55,960 bases of DNA from Vreelandella boliviensis LC1. Its GTDB lineage: Bacteria > Pseudomonadota > Gammaproteobacteria > Pseudomonadales > Halomonadaceae. The notes under the pieces were generated by a model, which did not search any database, was not told the DNA's origin, and saw nothing but the letters and a program-made list of their open reading frames with translations. Of this stretch, positions 25,628 to 35,472 are shown piece after piece. The first letter of the stretch is position 1. Every line of letters begins with the position of its first letter. The DNA lies in the NCBI RefSeq assembly GCF_000236035.1, contig NZ_JH393258.1, forward strand, positions 1,075,608 to 1,131,567, read 5' to 3'. The translations under genes and the position numbers were made by a program.

Positions 25628-26770
25628 TCAATAAAGTGCTTTGTCGTTATCACGAATAAACTGCTCATTTAGGCGACCGCGCATGACCCAATAACTCCAG
25701 GCGGTATACAGCAATATCAACGGTACGAAGATACACACCACCACGAACATGATCTTGAGCGTCAGCTCACTCGCCGTAGCATCCCACATGGTCAGGCTAT
25801 GGTTTGGGTTCAGCGTCGACGGCATCACGAAGGGGAACATCGTCACGCCGGTGGTGACCACCACCATGGCCATGGCGACAGCTGAACTGGTAAATGCCAG
25901 CGCATGCCGCCCCAGTTTCATGGTCAAGGCGCAGAGCACAAAGCCCAACACACCCAGTATGGGCAGTAGCCATAACAGCGGGAAGCGGCTGTAGTTGGTC
26001 ATCCAACTGCCTGCACTGACGGCGACGATCTTGCCAGTAGTATCGTTGTAGCCCTGGGTGTCGATCACGCTGGTCACCTGGTAGCCATCAATGCCCCATA
26101 GCAGCCAGACCCCGCCCAGCACGAACAGTGCCGCGCACACCAATGCGGTGAGGCTGCCGATGGCCGCACTCCGCCGGCGTAGCTCGCCCTCGGTTTTGAG
26201 CTGCAGCCAAGCCGCTCCGTGGGTGACAAACATCAGCAGGCTCAACAGCCCGGCCAACAGCGCAAACGGATTCAATAGCCCCAGTAAGCCGCCCTGATAC
26301 TCCAAACGCAGATAGTCGTCGAACTGGAACGGCACGCCCTGCAGAAGGTTGCCGAAGGCAACGCCAAAGATCAGTGCGGGAACGGCGGAGCCGATCGTCA
26401 ACCCCCAGTCCCAGCGACTGCGCCAGGTGGGGTTATCCAACTTGGAGCGGTAATCAAACGCCAGGGGGCGTAGGAACAGCGCGAACAGCGTCAGCATCAA
26501 GGCGAAATAGAAGCCATTGAAAGCTGTTGCGTAAACCGGCGGCCAGGCAGCAAACAGTGCGCCCCCGGCGGTCACCAGCCAGACCTGGTTGCCGTCCCAG
26601 TGAGGCGCCATGGAGTTGATCATCACCCGACGTTCAAGATCGTTGCGGCCAACGACCTTAAGCAAGGTGCCAACGCCCATATCAAACCCATCGGTGACCG
26701 CGAAGCCGATCAACAACACGCCGATCAGTACCCACCAGACAAACCTAAGTGTTTCGTAGTCCATCATCAT
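25628..26770 (-). CDS. cydB: Cytochrome bd ubiquinol oxidase subunit II
   Basis: The protein of about 380 residues has nine or so membrane helices. It begins MDYETLRFVWWVLIGVLLIGFAV, closely matching E. coli CydB (MIDYEVLRF), followed by FAVTDGFDMGVG and RRVMINSMAPHWDGNQVWL, which are family hallmarks. CydB forms the oxidase core with CydA. Three ATGs in a row (26770, 26767, 26764) follow GGGAGGT; spacing favours the second or third. The first overlaps the cydA stop by 4 bp. Confidence 0.93.
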   Translation of the reverse strand: MMMDYETLRFVWWVLIGVLLIGFAVTDGFDMGVGTLLKVVGRNDLERRVMINSMAPHWDGNQVWLVTAGGALFAAWPPVYATAFNGFYFALMLTLFALFLRPLAFDYRSKLDNPTWRSRWDWGLTIGSAVPALIFGVAFGNLLQGVPFQFDDYLRLEYQGGLLGLLNPFALLAGLLSLLMFVTHGAAWLQLKTEGELRRRSAAIGSLTALVCAALFVLGGVWLLWGIDGYQVTSVIDTQGYNDTTGKIVAVSAGSWMTNYSRFPLLWLLPILGVLGFVLCALTMKLGRHALAFTSSAVAMAMVVVTTGVTMFPFVMPSTLNPNHSLTMWDATASELTLKIMFVVVCIFVPLILLYTAWSYWVMRGRLNEQFIRDNDKALY

Positions 26771-28338
26771 ACCTCCCGTGACGGGGTGGAAATTGGGTAG
26801 CCGGACTCGGTGTCATCCTCCAGGTAACCGCTACCGGAAGGCCCCTTGCGAGCAAAGTGCTGCATCAACCACATTTCGATGATGACGAAGGTGGTGTAGA
26901 GGACGCCAATGGCAATCAGGGTAGTGAGTACCTGCTCGGCAGTTAGACTGGAGATAGCCAGGTGCACCGGTAGAATCTCGCCGATGGCCCACGGCTGACG
27001 GCCATACTCGGCCACGAACCAGCCCGCTTCACAGGCGATCCAGGGCAGCGGCAGGCTGAACAGCGCAAAGCGCAGTAACCACGGCGACTTCTCTGGCTGA
27101 CGGCGCACGCTATGCCAGAGGGCCAGCGCAAACAGCAGCAGCATGCTAAACCCAGCGGCTACCATGGCCCGGAAAGACCAGAACAGCGGCCAAACCTTGG
27201 GAATCGACGCCTCGACGGCCTGGTTAATCTCGGCGGCCGTCGCATTGGCCACATCGTCGCTATAAGCGCTAAGCAGCAGCCCATAGCCGAGATCGCTACG
27301 CACCTCCTCGAACCGGGTCTGATCCCCTTCGCCCGCTTCACCGCTGCGCAGGCGCTGCATAAGGGCATAGGCTTCCTGGCCGTTGACGATGCGTTCGCGG
27401 TGCTCTTGCTTAAGCTCGCGGATCCCCATCACTTCGGTATCCAGCGAGCGCGTAGCGATCAAGCCCATTACGCCAGGTATCTTGATGGCTAGGTCGGTGC
27501 GCTGCTCGCTTTCGTTGGGCAGCCCAAACAGGGTAAAGGCGGCCGGGGCGGGATGGGTTTGCCATTCGGCCTCGATGGCGGCCAGTTTGACCTTTTGGAC
27601 GTCTCCCAGCTCATAACCAGACTCGTCGCCCAGAACAATCACCGACAGCACACTGGCCAAGCCAAAGGCAGACGCAATCGCGAAGCTGCGCCGGGCAAAG
27701 GCGATCTCGCGGCCCTTGAGCAGGTACCAGCTTGAAATCGCCAGCACGAACACCGCGCCGGTGACGTAGCCCGCCGACACGGTATGCACGAATTTGACTT
27801 GGGCAACGGGGTTGAGCAGCACTTCAGCAAAACTGGTCAACTCCATACGCATGGTGGCCAGGTTGAGCTCCGACCCTACGGGATGCTGCATCCAGCCATT
27901 GGCCACCAGAATCCATAGGGCCGACATATTGGTCGCCAACGCCATGAACCAGGTAACCGCCAGATGTTTCTCTTTTGACAGGCGATCCCAGCCGAAAAAG
28001 AACAGCCCGACCAGGGTCGACTCAAGGAAGAACGCCATCAAAGCTTCTATCGCCAGGGGCGCGCCAAAAATATCGCCGACATAATGAGAGTAGTACGACC
28101 AGTTAGTTCCGAACTGAAACTCCATGGCGATGCCGGTAGTTACCCCCAGCGCGAAGTTAATACCGAATAGCTTGCCCCAGAACTTGGTCATCTGACGATA
28201 AATGGTCTTGCCGGTCATCACATAGACCGTCTCCATAATCGCCAGCAGTATTGACAGCCCTAACGTCAACGGCACAAACAGGAAATGCACCATCGCCGTA
28301 AAAGCGAACTGCAACCTGGATAATTCCACAATGTCCAT
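26767..28338 (-). CDS. cydA: Cytochrome bd ubiquinol oxidase subunit I
   Basis: The 523-residue haem subunit oxidises ubiquinol and reduces O2 to water with high affinity. It matches E. coli CydA (522 residues) with the long Q-loop. Visible ligands are H18 (FTAMVHFLFVPL, high-spin haem), the His of KFVHTVSAGYVTG near residue 183, and the Met of FRAMVAAG near residue 390 (haem b558). The C-terminal GRQPWAIGEILP is strongly conserved. The ATG at 28338 has GGGAGT upstream. It starts a tight cydA-B-X-D-C operon, allowing the oxidase, its small subunit and its assembly exporter to be made together. Confidence 0.95.
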   Translation of the reverse strand: MDIVELSRLQFAFTAMVHFLFVPLTLGLSILLAIMETVYVMTGKTIYRQMTKFWGKLFGINFALGVTTGIAMEFQFGTNWSYYSHYVGDIFGAPLAIEALMAFFLESTLVGLFFFGWDRLSKEKHLAVTWFMALATNMSALWILVANGWMQHPVGSELNLATMRMELTSFAEVLLNPVAQVKFVHTVSAGYVTGAVFVLAISSWYLLKGREIAFARRSFAIASAFGLASVLSVIVLGDESGYELGDVQKVKLAAIEAEWQTHPAPAAFTLFGLPNESEQRTDLAIKIPGVMGLIATRSLDTEVMGIRELKQEHRERIVNGQEAYALMQRLRSGEAGEGDQTRFEEVRSDLGYGLLLSAYSDDVANATAAEINQAVEASIPKVWPLFWSFRAMVAAGFSMLLLFALALWHSVRRQPEKSPWLLRFALFSLPLPWIACEAGWFVAEYGRQPWAIGEILPVHLAISSLTAEQVLTTLIAIGVLYTTFVIIEMWLMQHFARKGPSGSGYLEDDTESGYPISTPSREV

Positions 28339-28683
28339 GAGTGACTCCCGATGGATAGCATAAACACACCCCTCGCTCTACCGGGAAGCCACTCATTGGT
28401 GCTCACCCAGGCAAAGCGATGGGTATAAGGTTATGCCTCCACCCGAGCCAAAAATTTGATCTCGGTCAATTCCCTATCTATGCATGGTGCGGTTGCGACA
28501 ATATGCCCTTCACGGCAACCTTGGAACCTGTCGGGCTTGACCGATCGTCGCGAGAAGCACGGATTTCGAGCCAAATTTATCGATCGATTGAGGCGAATAG
28601 CGTGCTATTTAACAAAATCGATCGAATAAAGTTGGCCGAAAGGCCGGGATTCGCAGTAGATCAGCGTTAAGTCCGGCAGGCTC
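28339..28683. other. Intergenic region, cydA promoter and polA 3' flank
   Basis: No gene is visible in these 345 bp. The part near cydA holds a possible promoter and an FNR-like box, listed separately. The part near polA carries the 9-bp repeat ATCGATCGA twice (28579-28587 and 28617-28625) and a small GGCC/GGCC hairpin near 28633-28644. No clear polA terminator is seen. Confidence 0.55.
28422..28469 (-). promoter_or_regulatory. Candidate cydA promoter with FNR/Anr-like box
   Basis: Read on the minus strand, TTGACCGAGATCAA (28456-28469) differs from the FNR/Anr consensus TTGAT-N4-ATCAA at one base. A possible -35 TTGGCT (28446-28451) and -10 TATACC (28422-28427) with an 18-bp spacer lie just downstream, placing the box near the -45 position as in activated promoters. 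FNR-type control of cyd genes is well known in gammaproteobacteria. Confidence 0.55.
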
Positions 28684-31473
28684 CTAGTGCGCTTCATCCC
28701 AATTGGCGCCGCTCTCCGCCTCGACGATTAGCGGCACTTTCAGCGCTGCTGCGCCCTGCATGCGCTTCTGCACCTGCTCGATAAACGCATCAACTTGCTT
28801 CTCGGCCACCTCAAACACCAGCTCATCGTGTACCTGCATGACCATCAGCGCGTCGAACTCGCCTTCCGCCAGCCACGCATCCACGTCGATCATCGCCTGC
28901 TTGATGATATCCGCCGCGGTGCCCTGCATCGGCGCGTTAATGGCGGTGCGCTCGGCGCCTTGGCGGCGGTTACGGTTTTGCGACTGAATTTCCGGCAGGT
29001 AAAGCCGCCGCCCTAATACAGTTTCGACAAAGCCATCTTCCGCCGCCTGGGAGCGGATACGCTCCATATAGCGCGCCACGCCGGGGTAGCGGTCGAAGTA
29101 GCGGTCAATATAAGTCTGCGCCTGATTACGCTCGATATGCAGTTGACGGGAAAGCCCCCAGGCGCTCATACCGTAGATCAAGCCGAAGTTAATCGCTTTG
29201 GCGCTGCGCCGCTGGTCGCCAGAGACCTTCTCAAGCGAGGTGCCAAACACTTCTGCCGCGGTAGCAGTGTGAATATCACGCCCTTCGGCAAAGGCTTCCA
29301 GCAGGCCTTTGTCCTCGGAAAGGTGCGCCATAATGCGCAGCTCGATCTGCGAGTAGTCGGCGGCGACAATGCGGTAGCCGGGGCGGGCGATAAACGCCTG
29401 GCGAATTTTGCGCCCCTCTTCGGTACGAATGGGGATGTTCTGCAAGTTGGGATCTGACGATGACAGCCGCCCGGTGGCGGTAACCGCCTGATGGTAGCTG
29501 GTGTGCACCCGGCCGGTAGCTTTATTGAGCAGCCGCGGCAGCTTGTCGGTGTAGGTGGATTTAAGCTTGGCCAGCCCCCGATGCTGCATGATGACCTTGG
29601 GCAGCGGGTAGTCCAGCGCCAGCTCTTCCAGCACGCCTTCCGCGGTAGAGGGCGCGCCCTTGGGCGTTTTCTTAAGCACTGGGATTTTCTGCTCTTCAAA
29701 CAGAATCTGCCCCAACTGCTTGGGCGAGCCCAGGTTAAATTCCCGCCCGGCGAGTTCAAACGCCTCGCGCTCTAACTCGCCAATGCGCTTTTCTAACTGC
29801 TGGCTCTGCTTGTGCAGAAGATCCGCATCCACCGCCACCCCGTTGCGCTCAATGCGCGATAGCACTTTAATCAGCGGCAGTTCGATATTATCCAGCACCT
29901 CCGCCAGGCGCCCTTCGTTCTCAACCTGGGGGCGTAGCGTTTGCTGCAGCCGCAGGGTGATATCGACATCTTCACAGGCGTAAGGTGCCGCCTGCTCAAG
30001 GGCAATTTGGTTAAAGGTCAGCTGCTTGGCGCCTTTACCGGCAATCTCTTCAAAGGAGATGGTTTTTTCGCCCAGATATTTTAGCGCCAGGGAATCCATA
30101 TCGTGGCGCGTAGCGGTGGAGTTGAGCACGTAGGAAGCCAGCATGGTGTCGGCAAACGGGCCCGCCACTGAGATGGCATAGTTGGCCAACACCGAAATAT
30201 CATATTTAAGATTTTGGCCAATCTTGGTCTTGGTCGGGTCTTCCAGCAACGGCTTTAGCGCCGCCAGCACCGCTTTACGATCAAGCTGTTGAGGAGCATC
30301 CAGGTAGTCGTGGGCCAGCGGAATATAGGCTGCCTCCCCCGCTTCCAGCGCCAAGCCGACGCCGACGATTTCTGCGTCCATATAGTTGAGGCTGGTGGTT
30401 TCCAGATCAAAGCAGTAGCGTTCGGCGTTTTGCAGCCGCGTCAGCCAGCGATCGAAATCTGCCTGTTCGAGGATGACCTGATCTTCGCGGATAGTCGCTT
30501 TAACAGAAGCGCCCGAATCCTCGGACTCGCTCACAGCTTCCTCGGCGCTAGCGGGCGCAGGCTCGCCGCCTTTAACGTCATCCACGCCTTCGTCTTTGCC
30601 TTCCAGCAGCTCGCCCAGCCACTGGCGGAACTCCATCTCTTTATACAGCGTGACCAACGCTTCGCGATCCGGGTGGGCGATATCCAGATCATCCAGACCC
30701 ACCGGCAAATCACAGTCGACCTTGATGGTGGCCAGTTGATAGGAGAGAAACGCCTGTTCACGATGCTCTTCCAGCTTCTTGGGCAACGTTTTGGCGCCCC
30801 GGAAGGTGAGCGTTTTGACCCGCTCTAAATCGCCATAAATGGTCTCCAAACCGCCGCCCATGCCTTGCAGCAAGCCAATCGCGGTCTTTTCCCCCACGCC
30901 GGGTACGCCGGGGATGTTATCGACCTTGTCCCCCATCAGGGCGAGAAAATCGATAATCAGCGCGGGCGGCAGGCCGAATTTCTCTTCCACGCCCGCCTCA
31001 TCCAGGGTTTCATCCTTCATGGTGTTAACCAGGGTGATATGGGCATTGACCAACTGCGCCATATCCTTATCGCCGGTGGAGATCACCGCGTCGCGGCCCG
31101 CCTGGGTGGCGTGGTGGGCCAGGGTGCCAATTACATCGTCGGCTTCCACCCCTTCAATACACAGCAGCGGCAGGCCCAACGCTTTTACGCAGGCGTGCAG
31201 CGGCGCAATCTGACTACGCAGATCGTCGGGCATGGGCGGGCGGTGCGCTTTGTAGTCACTGTACATATCATCGCGGAAGGTTTTGCCCGGCGCGTCGAAT
31301 ACCACCGCCATGGGGCTGTCGGGGTAATCCTTAATCAGCCGTTTGAGCATGTTCAACACACCTTTCACGGCACCCGTCGGCTGACCATTGGAGGTCGTTA
31401 GCGGCGGCAGCGCGTGGAAGGCACGGTAAAGGTAGGAGGAGCCATCTACGAGGACGATCGGAGCGCGAGCCAT
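28684..31473 (-). CDS. polA: DNA polymerase I
   Basis: The 929-residue enzyme fills gaps in repair and removes Okazaki primers. Three domains are visible: the 5'-3' flap nuclease (residues 1-290, with VDGSSYLYRAFHALPPL and GVPGVGEKTAIGLL), a 3'-5' proofreading domain with intact Exo I acids in FDLETTSLN, and the polymerase domain with motif A DYSQIELRIMAHLSED, motif B RRSAKAINFGLIYGMS and motif C QVHDELVFEV. An acidic Glu/Ala/Ser linker lies between the nuclease and proofreading parts (around residues 300-330). I chose the ATG at 31473; a TTG six bases upstream is in frame. Confidence 0.95.
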   Translation of the reverse strand: MARAPIVLVDGSSYLYRAFHALPPLTTSNGQPTGAVKGVLNMLKRLIKDYPDSPMAVVFDAPGKTFRDDMYSDYKAHRPPMPDDLRSQIAPLHACVKALGLPLLCIEGVEADDVIGTLAHHATQAGRDAVISTGDKDMAQLVNAHITLVNTMKDETLDEAGVEEKFGLPPALIIDFLALMGDKVDNIPGVPGVGEKTAIGLLQGMGGGLETIYGDLERVKTLTFRGAKTLPKKLEEHREQAFLSYQLATIKVDCDLPVGLDDLDIAHPDREALVTLYKEMEFRQWLGELLEGKDEGVDDVKGGEPAPASAEEAVSESEDSGASVKATIREDQVILEQADFDRWLTRLQNAERYCFDLETTSLNYMDAEIVGVGLALEAGEAAYIPLAHDYLDAPQQLDRKAVLAALKPLLEDPTKTKIGQNLKYDISVLANYAISVAGPFADTMLASYVLNSTATRHDMDSLALKYLGEKTISFEEIAGKGAKQLTFNQIALEQAAPYACEDVDITLRLQQTLRPQVENEGRLAEVLDNIELPLIKVLSRIERNGVAVDADLLHKQSQQLEKRIGELEREAFELAGREFNLGSPKQLGQILFEEQKIPVLKKTPKGAPSTAEGVLEELALDYPLPKVIMQHRGLAKLKSTYTDKLPRLLNKATGRVHTSYHQAVTATGRLSSSDPNLQNIPIRTEEGRKIRQAFIARPGYRIVAADYSQIELRIMAHLSEDKGLLEAFAEGRDIHTATAAEVFGTSLEKVSGDQRRSAKAINFGLIYGMSAWGLSRQLHIERNQAQTYIDRYFDRYPGVARYMERIRSQAAEDGFVETVLGRRLYLPEIQSQNRNRRQGAERTAINAPMQGTAADIIKQAMIDVDAWLAEGEFDALMVMQVHDELVFEVAEKQVDAFIEQVQKRMQGAAALKVPLIVEAESGANWDEAH

Positions 31474-31638
31474 AACCAAGTTCCATTATTGAAAAATTGC
31501 TAAAATGAGTTGCTACCATGATACCCGCTGCGCAGGCTGCCTGCAGAGTCAAACTCTCCTCTCTTTAACACAACAACGCTGCCAACTAAGCGGCCAAGCC
31601 GCTACAATAATGGGCTTAGCAACCTGGGCGAGACTCTC

Positions 31639-32598
31639 ATGGCTGTATTTACCCCGCTTAGCGACGCACAGGTCGCCGCGTTTTTAGAAAAATTTGATGT
31701 GGGCAGTTTTGTTTCCCTACAGGGCGTCGCGAACGGCACCGAAAATTCGACATTTTTTGTGACTACCGACCGCCGCGAGCTGGTGTTAACCCTGTTCGAA
31801 CAGGGCGAGCACGCAGAATTGCCGTTCTTTGTTGAACTGCTGGACTATCTAGACGAGCACCGCTTACCGGTGCCTGGCACGATTCACGACCGCGAAGGTA
31901 TCGCGCTGCATAGCCTGGAGGGCAAGCCAGCGCTGCTATTCCCGCGCCTGCCTGGGCGTCACCCCGAGGCACCCAATTTAGCCCAGTGCCGTGCCCTGGG
32001 CGACACCTTGGGCCGCCTGCATGTGGTGTCAAAGCGCTTTCCAGGGCATCGCCCTAACCCGCGTGATCTGAATTGGCTGCAGGTGATGCACCATAAGGTG
32101 TTGAGCTACCTAAGCCCCGCCGATCAAACGTTGATGAAGGACGAAGTCGACGATTTCGAAAGCGCCTTCAGCCAACACGGTGAGCTGCCCCAGGGTGCTC
32201 TGCATGGTGATCTTTTCCGCGACAACACCCTGTTCGAAGGGGATCAGCTCGGCGGTATTATCGACTTTTATAATGGTTGCACCGGCGATCTGCTGTTTGA
32301 TCTGGCGATTGTGATCAACGACTGGGCCTCTAACGAGGATGGCACGCTTAATCTAGAGCGCCACGATACGCTATTAAGCGCTTATCAAGCGCGCCGCCCA
32401 TTAACCGCGGCTGAACGGGAGCTATGGCCGACCATGCTGCGCATGACGGCGCTGCGCTACTGGCTGTCGCGTCTGCTGGTGGTCTATGTTGATCCACCGG
32501 CCCACGATTTGACGCCCCACGACCCGGAGCGTTTCCGGACTATTTTAAACGCGCGCATTGCCCACGGCGCACTGCCGCTGCCTGAGGTGTCTGCATGA
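31639..32598 (+). CDS. thrB: Homoserine kinase, aminoglycoside-phosphotransferase fold
   Basis: The 319-residue enzyme phosphorylates homoserine to O-phosphohomoserine in threonine synthesis. It belongs to the alternative ThrB family (TIGR00938), which has a protein-kinase-like fold, not the GHMP fold of E. coli ThrB. Evidence is the N-terminal MAVFTPLSDAQVAAFLEKFD and GVANGTENSTFFVTT, and the catalytic loop LHGDLFRDNTLFEG around residue 190 followed by GIIDFYNG. Its stop overlaps the speA start by 4 bp, so the two are co-transcribed, although the pathways differ. Confidence 0.88.
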   Translation: MAVFTPLSDAQVAAFLEKFDVGSFVSLQGVANGTENSTFFVTTDRRELVLTLFEQGEHAELPFFVELLDYLDEHRLPVPGTIHDREGIALHSLEGKPALLFPRLPGRHPEAPNLAQCRALGDTLGRLHVVSKRFPGHRPNPRDLNWLQVMHHKVLSYLSPADQTLMKDEVDDFESAFSQHGELPQGALHGDLFRDNTLFEGDQLGGIIDFYNGCTGDLLFDLAIVINDWASNEDGTLNLERHDTLLSAYQARRPLTAAERELWPTMLRMTALRYWLSRLLVVYVDPPAHDLTPHDPERFRTILNARIAHGALPLPEVSA

Positions 32599-34511
32599 GT
32601 GTGACGGCAACGACTAGCCCTGCCCTGCGCGCACGGCGCACCTGGAATATCGATCAATGGGGTAGCGGCTACTTCGACGTGGATGACCACGGTCAGGCCC
32701 TGGTGCGCCCGCTGGGTAGCGATGCGGAAGGCCCGGCGCTACCGCTTAGCGGCCTGGTTCGCCAACTGCAAGCCGCCGGGCTGCGCCTTCCGGTGCTGGT
32801 GCGCTTTAGCGATATTCTTCATGACCGGGTAGAGCAGCTGTGCGGTGCTTTTGATGCCGCCATGAGCGACTGTGACTACCAGGGCGGCTACACCGCGGTT
32901 TACCCGATTAAAGTCAATCAGCAGCGCCGTGTGGTCGAGGAAATTCTGGCCACCGCCGAGCGCGGCAGTGGTCGCGTAGGACTGGAAGCGGGCAGCAAGC
33001 CAGAACTACTGGCAGTGCTGGCGCTTTCCGACAGCGGCTCCTCGCTCATTGTGTGTAACGGCTATAAAGACCGCGAATACGTGCGTCTGGCGTTGCTAGG
33101 GGAGAAGCTGGGCCACAAGGTCTACTTGGTGGTCGAAAAGCTCTCCGAGCTGCAAATGATTTTGGAAGAGGCTCGCGAACTGGACGTTACTCCGCGTATT
33201 GGCCTGCGCGCCCGCCTGGCCTCGGTGGGTAAAGGCAAGTGGCAGAATACCGGCGGCGAAAAATCCAAGTTCGGGCTCACCGCCAGCCAGATTCTAGAGG
33301 TGGTAGACACACTTCGTCGCGAGGATGCGCTGGAAAGCCTGCAACTGGTCCACTTCCACTTGGGCTCCCAGATCGCCAATATTCGCGATATTCAGCGCGG
33401 CCTACGCGAATGCGCACGCTTCTACCAGAACCTGATGCAGTTGGGCGCGCCCATCGACAGCGTGGATGTAGGCGGCGGTCTAGGCATCGACTATGAAGGT
33501 ACTCGCTCGCGCAGCTTCTGCTCGGCCAACTACTCGATGCGTGAGTACGCACGCAATGTGGTCAGTGCCTTTGCCCAGCTGTGCCAAGAGGCGAACCTGC
33601 CGCAGCCTCATCTCATCAGCGAATCAGGCCGCGCGCTAACCGCACACCACGCGGTACTGATCACTAACGTGATTGGTGAAGAGCGTATTGATGACACACC
33701 GCCTAAACGACACCCCCAAGAGGACACACAAGTTGAGTTACTGTGGCGGGTGTTCGAGCAACTCGCCACCGCCCAAGAGCCGCGAATGCTGGTGGAAGCT
33801 TGGCACGATCTGCTCCAAGCGGTGAGCGAATTGCAGGAGCGCTTTGTGATGGGCTTGAGCGACATTACCGCCCGCGCTGAAGGCGAGCGGGTGTATATGG
33901 CCGCCTGCGCGCGGCTGCGCACCCAACTGGATACCCGCAATCGCGCCCACCGCGAGATTATGGACGAGCTAGCGGAAAAGCTTGCCGATAAGCTGTTCGT
34001 TAATTTCTCGCTATTTCAATCGGTGCCCGATGTATGGGGCATTCAGCAGATTTTTCCGGTGCTACCGCTAAGCGGGCTGGATCAAGCACCCACTCGACGG
34101 GCAGTGATTCAGGATATCACCTGCGACTCCGATGGCCGCATTGACAGCTATGTGGATGGTCAAGGCGTAGAGAGCACCCTGCCGCTGCCCGAATGGGCAT
34201 CGGACGATGAGCGCTGGTTAGGCTTCTTCCTAGTGGGCGCTTATCAGGAGATACTCGGCGACCTGCACAACCTGTTCGGCGACACCGACTCCGTTGACGC
34301 TGCGCTCAATGCAGACGGCGAGTGGACACTTTCTAACCCGTTGGCCGGGGACTCGGTTGCCCAGGTGCTTGCCTACGTCAACTTCAATGCCAATGTGCTC
34401 AAGCAAAAGCTCACCGATCAGTTGGCAGCAAGCGGCTTTACGGCTGACGAGCAGGCACGCTTTGCGGCAAGTTTAAGTGAAGGGCTGGAAGGCTACACAT
34501 ATCTTGAATGA
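32595..34511 (+). CDS. speA: Biosynthetic arginine decarboxylase
   Basis: The 638-residue PLP enzyme converts arginine to agmatine for putrescine synthesis. It is a full-length SpeA: N-terminal WNIDQWGSGYFDVDDHG, the PLP lysine K106 in YPIKVNQQ, EAGSKPELLAVLAL, the HFHLGSQIANI block and VDVGGGLGIDYEGT, with the C-terminal domain ending in GLEGYTYLE. The ATG at 32595 overlaps the thrB stop (ATGA). A strong hairpin follows at 34588. Confidence 0.93.
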   Translation: MSVTATTSPALRARRTWNIDQWGSGYFDVDDHGQALVRPLGSDAEGPALPLSGLVRQLQAAGLRLPVLVRFSDILHDRVEQLCGAFDAAMSDCDYQGGYTAVYPIKVNQQRRVVEEILATAERGSGRVGLEAGSKPELLAVLALSDSGSSLIVCNGYKDREYVRLALLGEKLGHKVYLVVEKLSELQMILEEARELDVTPRIGLRARLASVGKGKWQNTGGEKSKFGLTASQILEVVDTLRREDALESLQLVHFHLGSQIANIRDIQRGLRECARFYQNLMQLGAPIDSVDVGGGLGIDYEGTRSRSFCSANYSMREYARNVVSAFAQLCQEANLPQPHLISESGRALTAHHAVLITNVIGEERIDDTPPKRHPQEDTQVELLWRVFEQLATAQEPRMLVEAWHDLLQAVSELQERFVMGLSDITARAEGERVYMAACARLRTQLDTRNRAHREIMDELAEKLADKLFVNFSLFQSVPDVWGIQQIFPVLPLSGLDQAPTRRAVIQDITCDSDGRIDSYVDGQGVESTLPLPEWASDDERWLGFFLVGAYQEILGDLHNLFGDTDSVDAALNADGEWTLSNPLAGDSVAQVLAYVNFNANVLKQKLTDQLAASGFTADEQARFAASLSEGLEGYTYLE

Positions 34512-34512
34512 G

Positions 34513-34577
34513 CTATCTCGAACAGCCTATCTCGAACAGCTTGGCTTAAATGGCCTGCCTAGATAGGTTGGCTTAAA
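34513..34577. repeat. Short tandem and spaced repeats after speA
   Basis: CTATCTCGAACAGC occurs as a perfect tandem pair (34513-34526 and 34527-34540). TTGGCTTAAA then occurs at 34541-34550 and 34568-34577. The array starts two bases after the speA stop codon. Confidence 0.7.
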
Positions 34578-34587
34578 CAGCCCAAAA

Positions 34588-34622
34588 AGAAACGCCACCT
34601 GCGGTTAACGGGTGGCGTTTCT
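34588..34622. terminator. Terminator after speA
   Basis: AGAAACGCCACC pairs perfectly with GGTGGCGTTTCT (12 bp) around an 11-base loop. The run of T residues is interrupted, so strength is uncertain. It lies between convergent genes. Confidence 0.7.
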
Positions 34623-34688
34623 ATTGATAACGATAGCGAATGCTTGTGGCGGGCTATCTGCCTCACTGTTGGTGAGTCAACTATTTAG

Positions 34689-35354
34689 TTACTCTACGAC
34701 GCTGGTTTCGACTTCCAAACCACCGGTCAAAGTTAGGCGCAACGATGAACCGCGAACCAGTTCCCCAACGCCAGAAGGCGTACCAGTTAAAATGACATCA
34801 CCTGGCTCTAGAGTGAAGTGACGGCTCATTTCTGCCACCAGCGTGGGTACAGCAAAGATCATATCGGAACCTTCACCGTGCTGACGTTCTTCCCCATCAA
34901 TCTCAAGGGTGAAAGCCAGCGCATTCCAGTTGGGCACACGGCTTAGCGGCAGAAACGACGAAAGCGGGCAAGCGCCATCAAAGGCTTTGGCGATTTCCCA
35001 AGGGTGCCCCTTCTCTTTTAGCTTCGTCTGTACATCACGCAGGGTTAAATCCATCGCCAACCCAATACCGACAATCGCACGCTCGGCTTCATCCAGGGTG
35101 GCATGGGTTAAGGTTTCACCCACTAATAGCGCAAGCTCAACTTCATAATGCACATCGCCGCGGGAGAACGGTGGATCCAACGGTTTTGTCAGATCCACAA
35201 CGCTGGTTGCTGGCTTAATAAACAGCAACGGCTCAGTGGGAACCGGATTATCCAGCTCTTTCGCATGGTCGGCATAATTACGGCCGATGCAGACAACCTT
35301 GCCCAGCGGGTGGGGAAACTCCTGGCCATCGGTAAAATGTGGAACAAAACGCAT
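34689..35354 (-). CDS. Fumarylacetoacetate hydrolase family protein
   Basis: The 221-residue cytosolic protein has the FAH fold, close to YcgM/FAHD1 acylpyruvases. The segments GKVVCIGRNYADHAKEL (residue 16 on), the metal-binding E-x-E of VHYEVELALLVGETL, and FAVPTLVAEMSRHFTLEPGD and ILTGTPSGVGE near the end are diagnostic. Such enzymes cleave acylpyruvates or decarboxylate oxaloacetate with Mg2+; the substrate here is not determined. I chose the ATG at 35354 (GGAG upstream) over an ATG 21 bp earlier. Confidence 0.87.
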   Translation of the reverse strand: MRFVPHFTDGQEFPHPLGKVVCIGRNYADHAKELDNPVPTEPLLFIKPATSVVDLTKPLDPPFSRGDVHYEVELALLVGETLTHATLDEAERAIVGIGLAMDLTLRDVQTKLKEKGHPWEIAKAFDGACPLSSFLPLSRVPNWNALAFTLEIDGEERQHGEGSDMIFAVPTLVAEMSRHFTLEPGDVILTGTPSGVGELVRGSSLRLTLTGGLEVETSVVE

Positions 35355-35472
35355 GGCGGGTATTCTCCTTCTCATTATGCGTGCCGCATTCGCAACGACA
35401 GGCGCAACAGTTTACCCCACCTAGACGAAGGTTCCACACCCTTCGGCCATGAATTTGTTTCCCCACTGCAGG

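Noticed and set aside
28157..28670. Small frames in the cydA-polA gap
   Set aside because: No ribosome sites or recognisable protein features; the region reads as promoter DNA.
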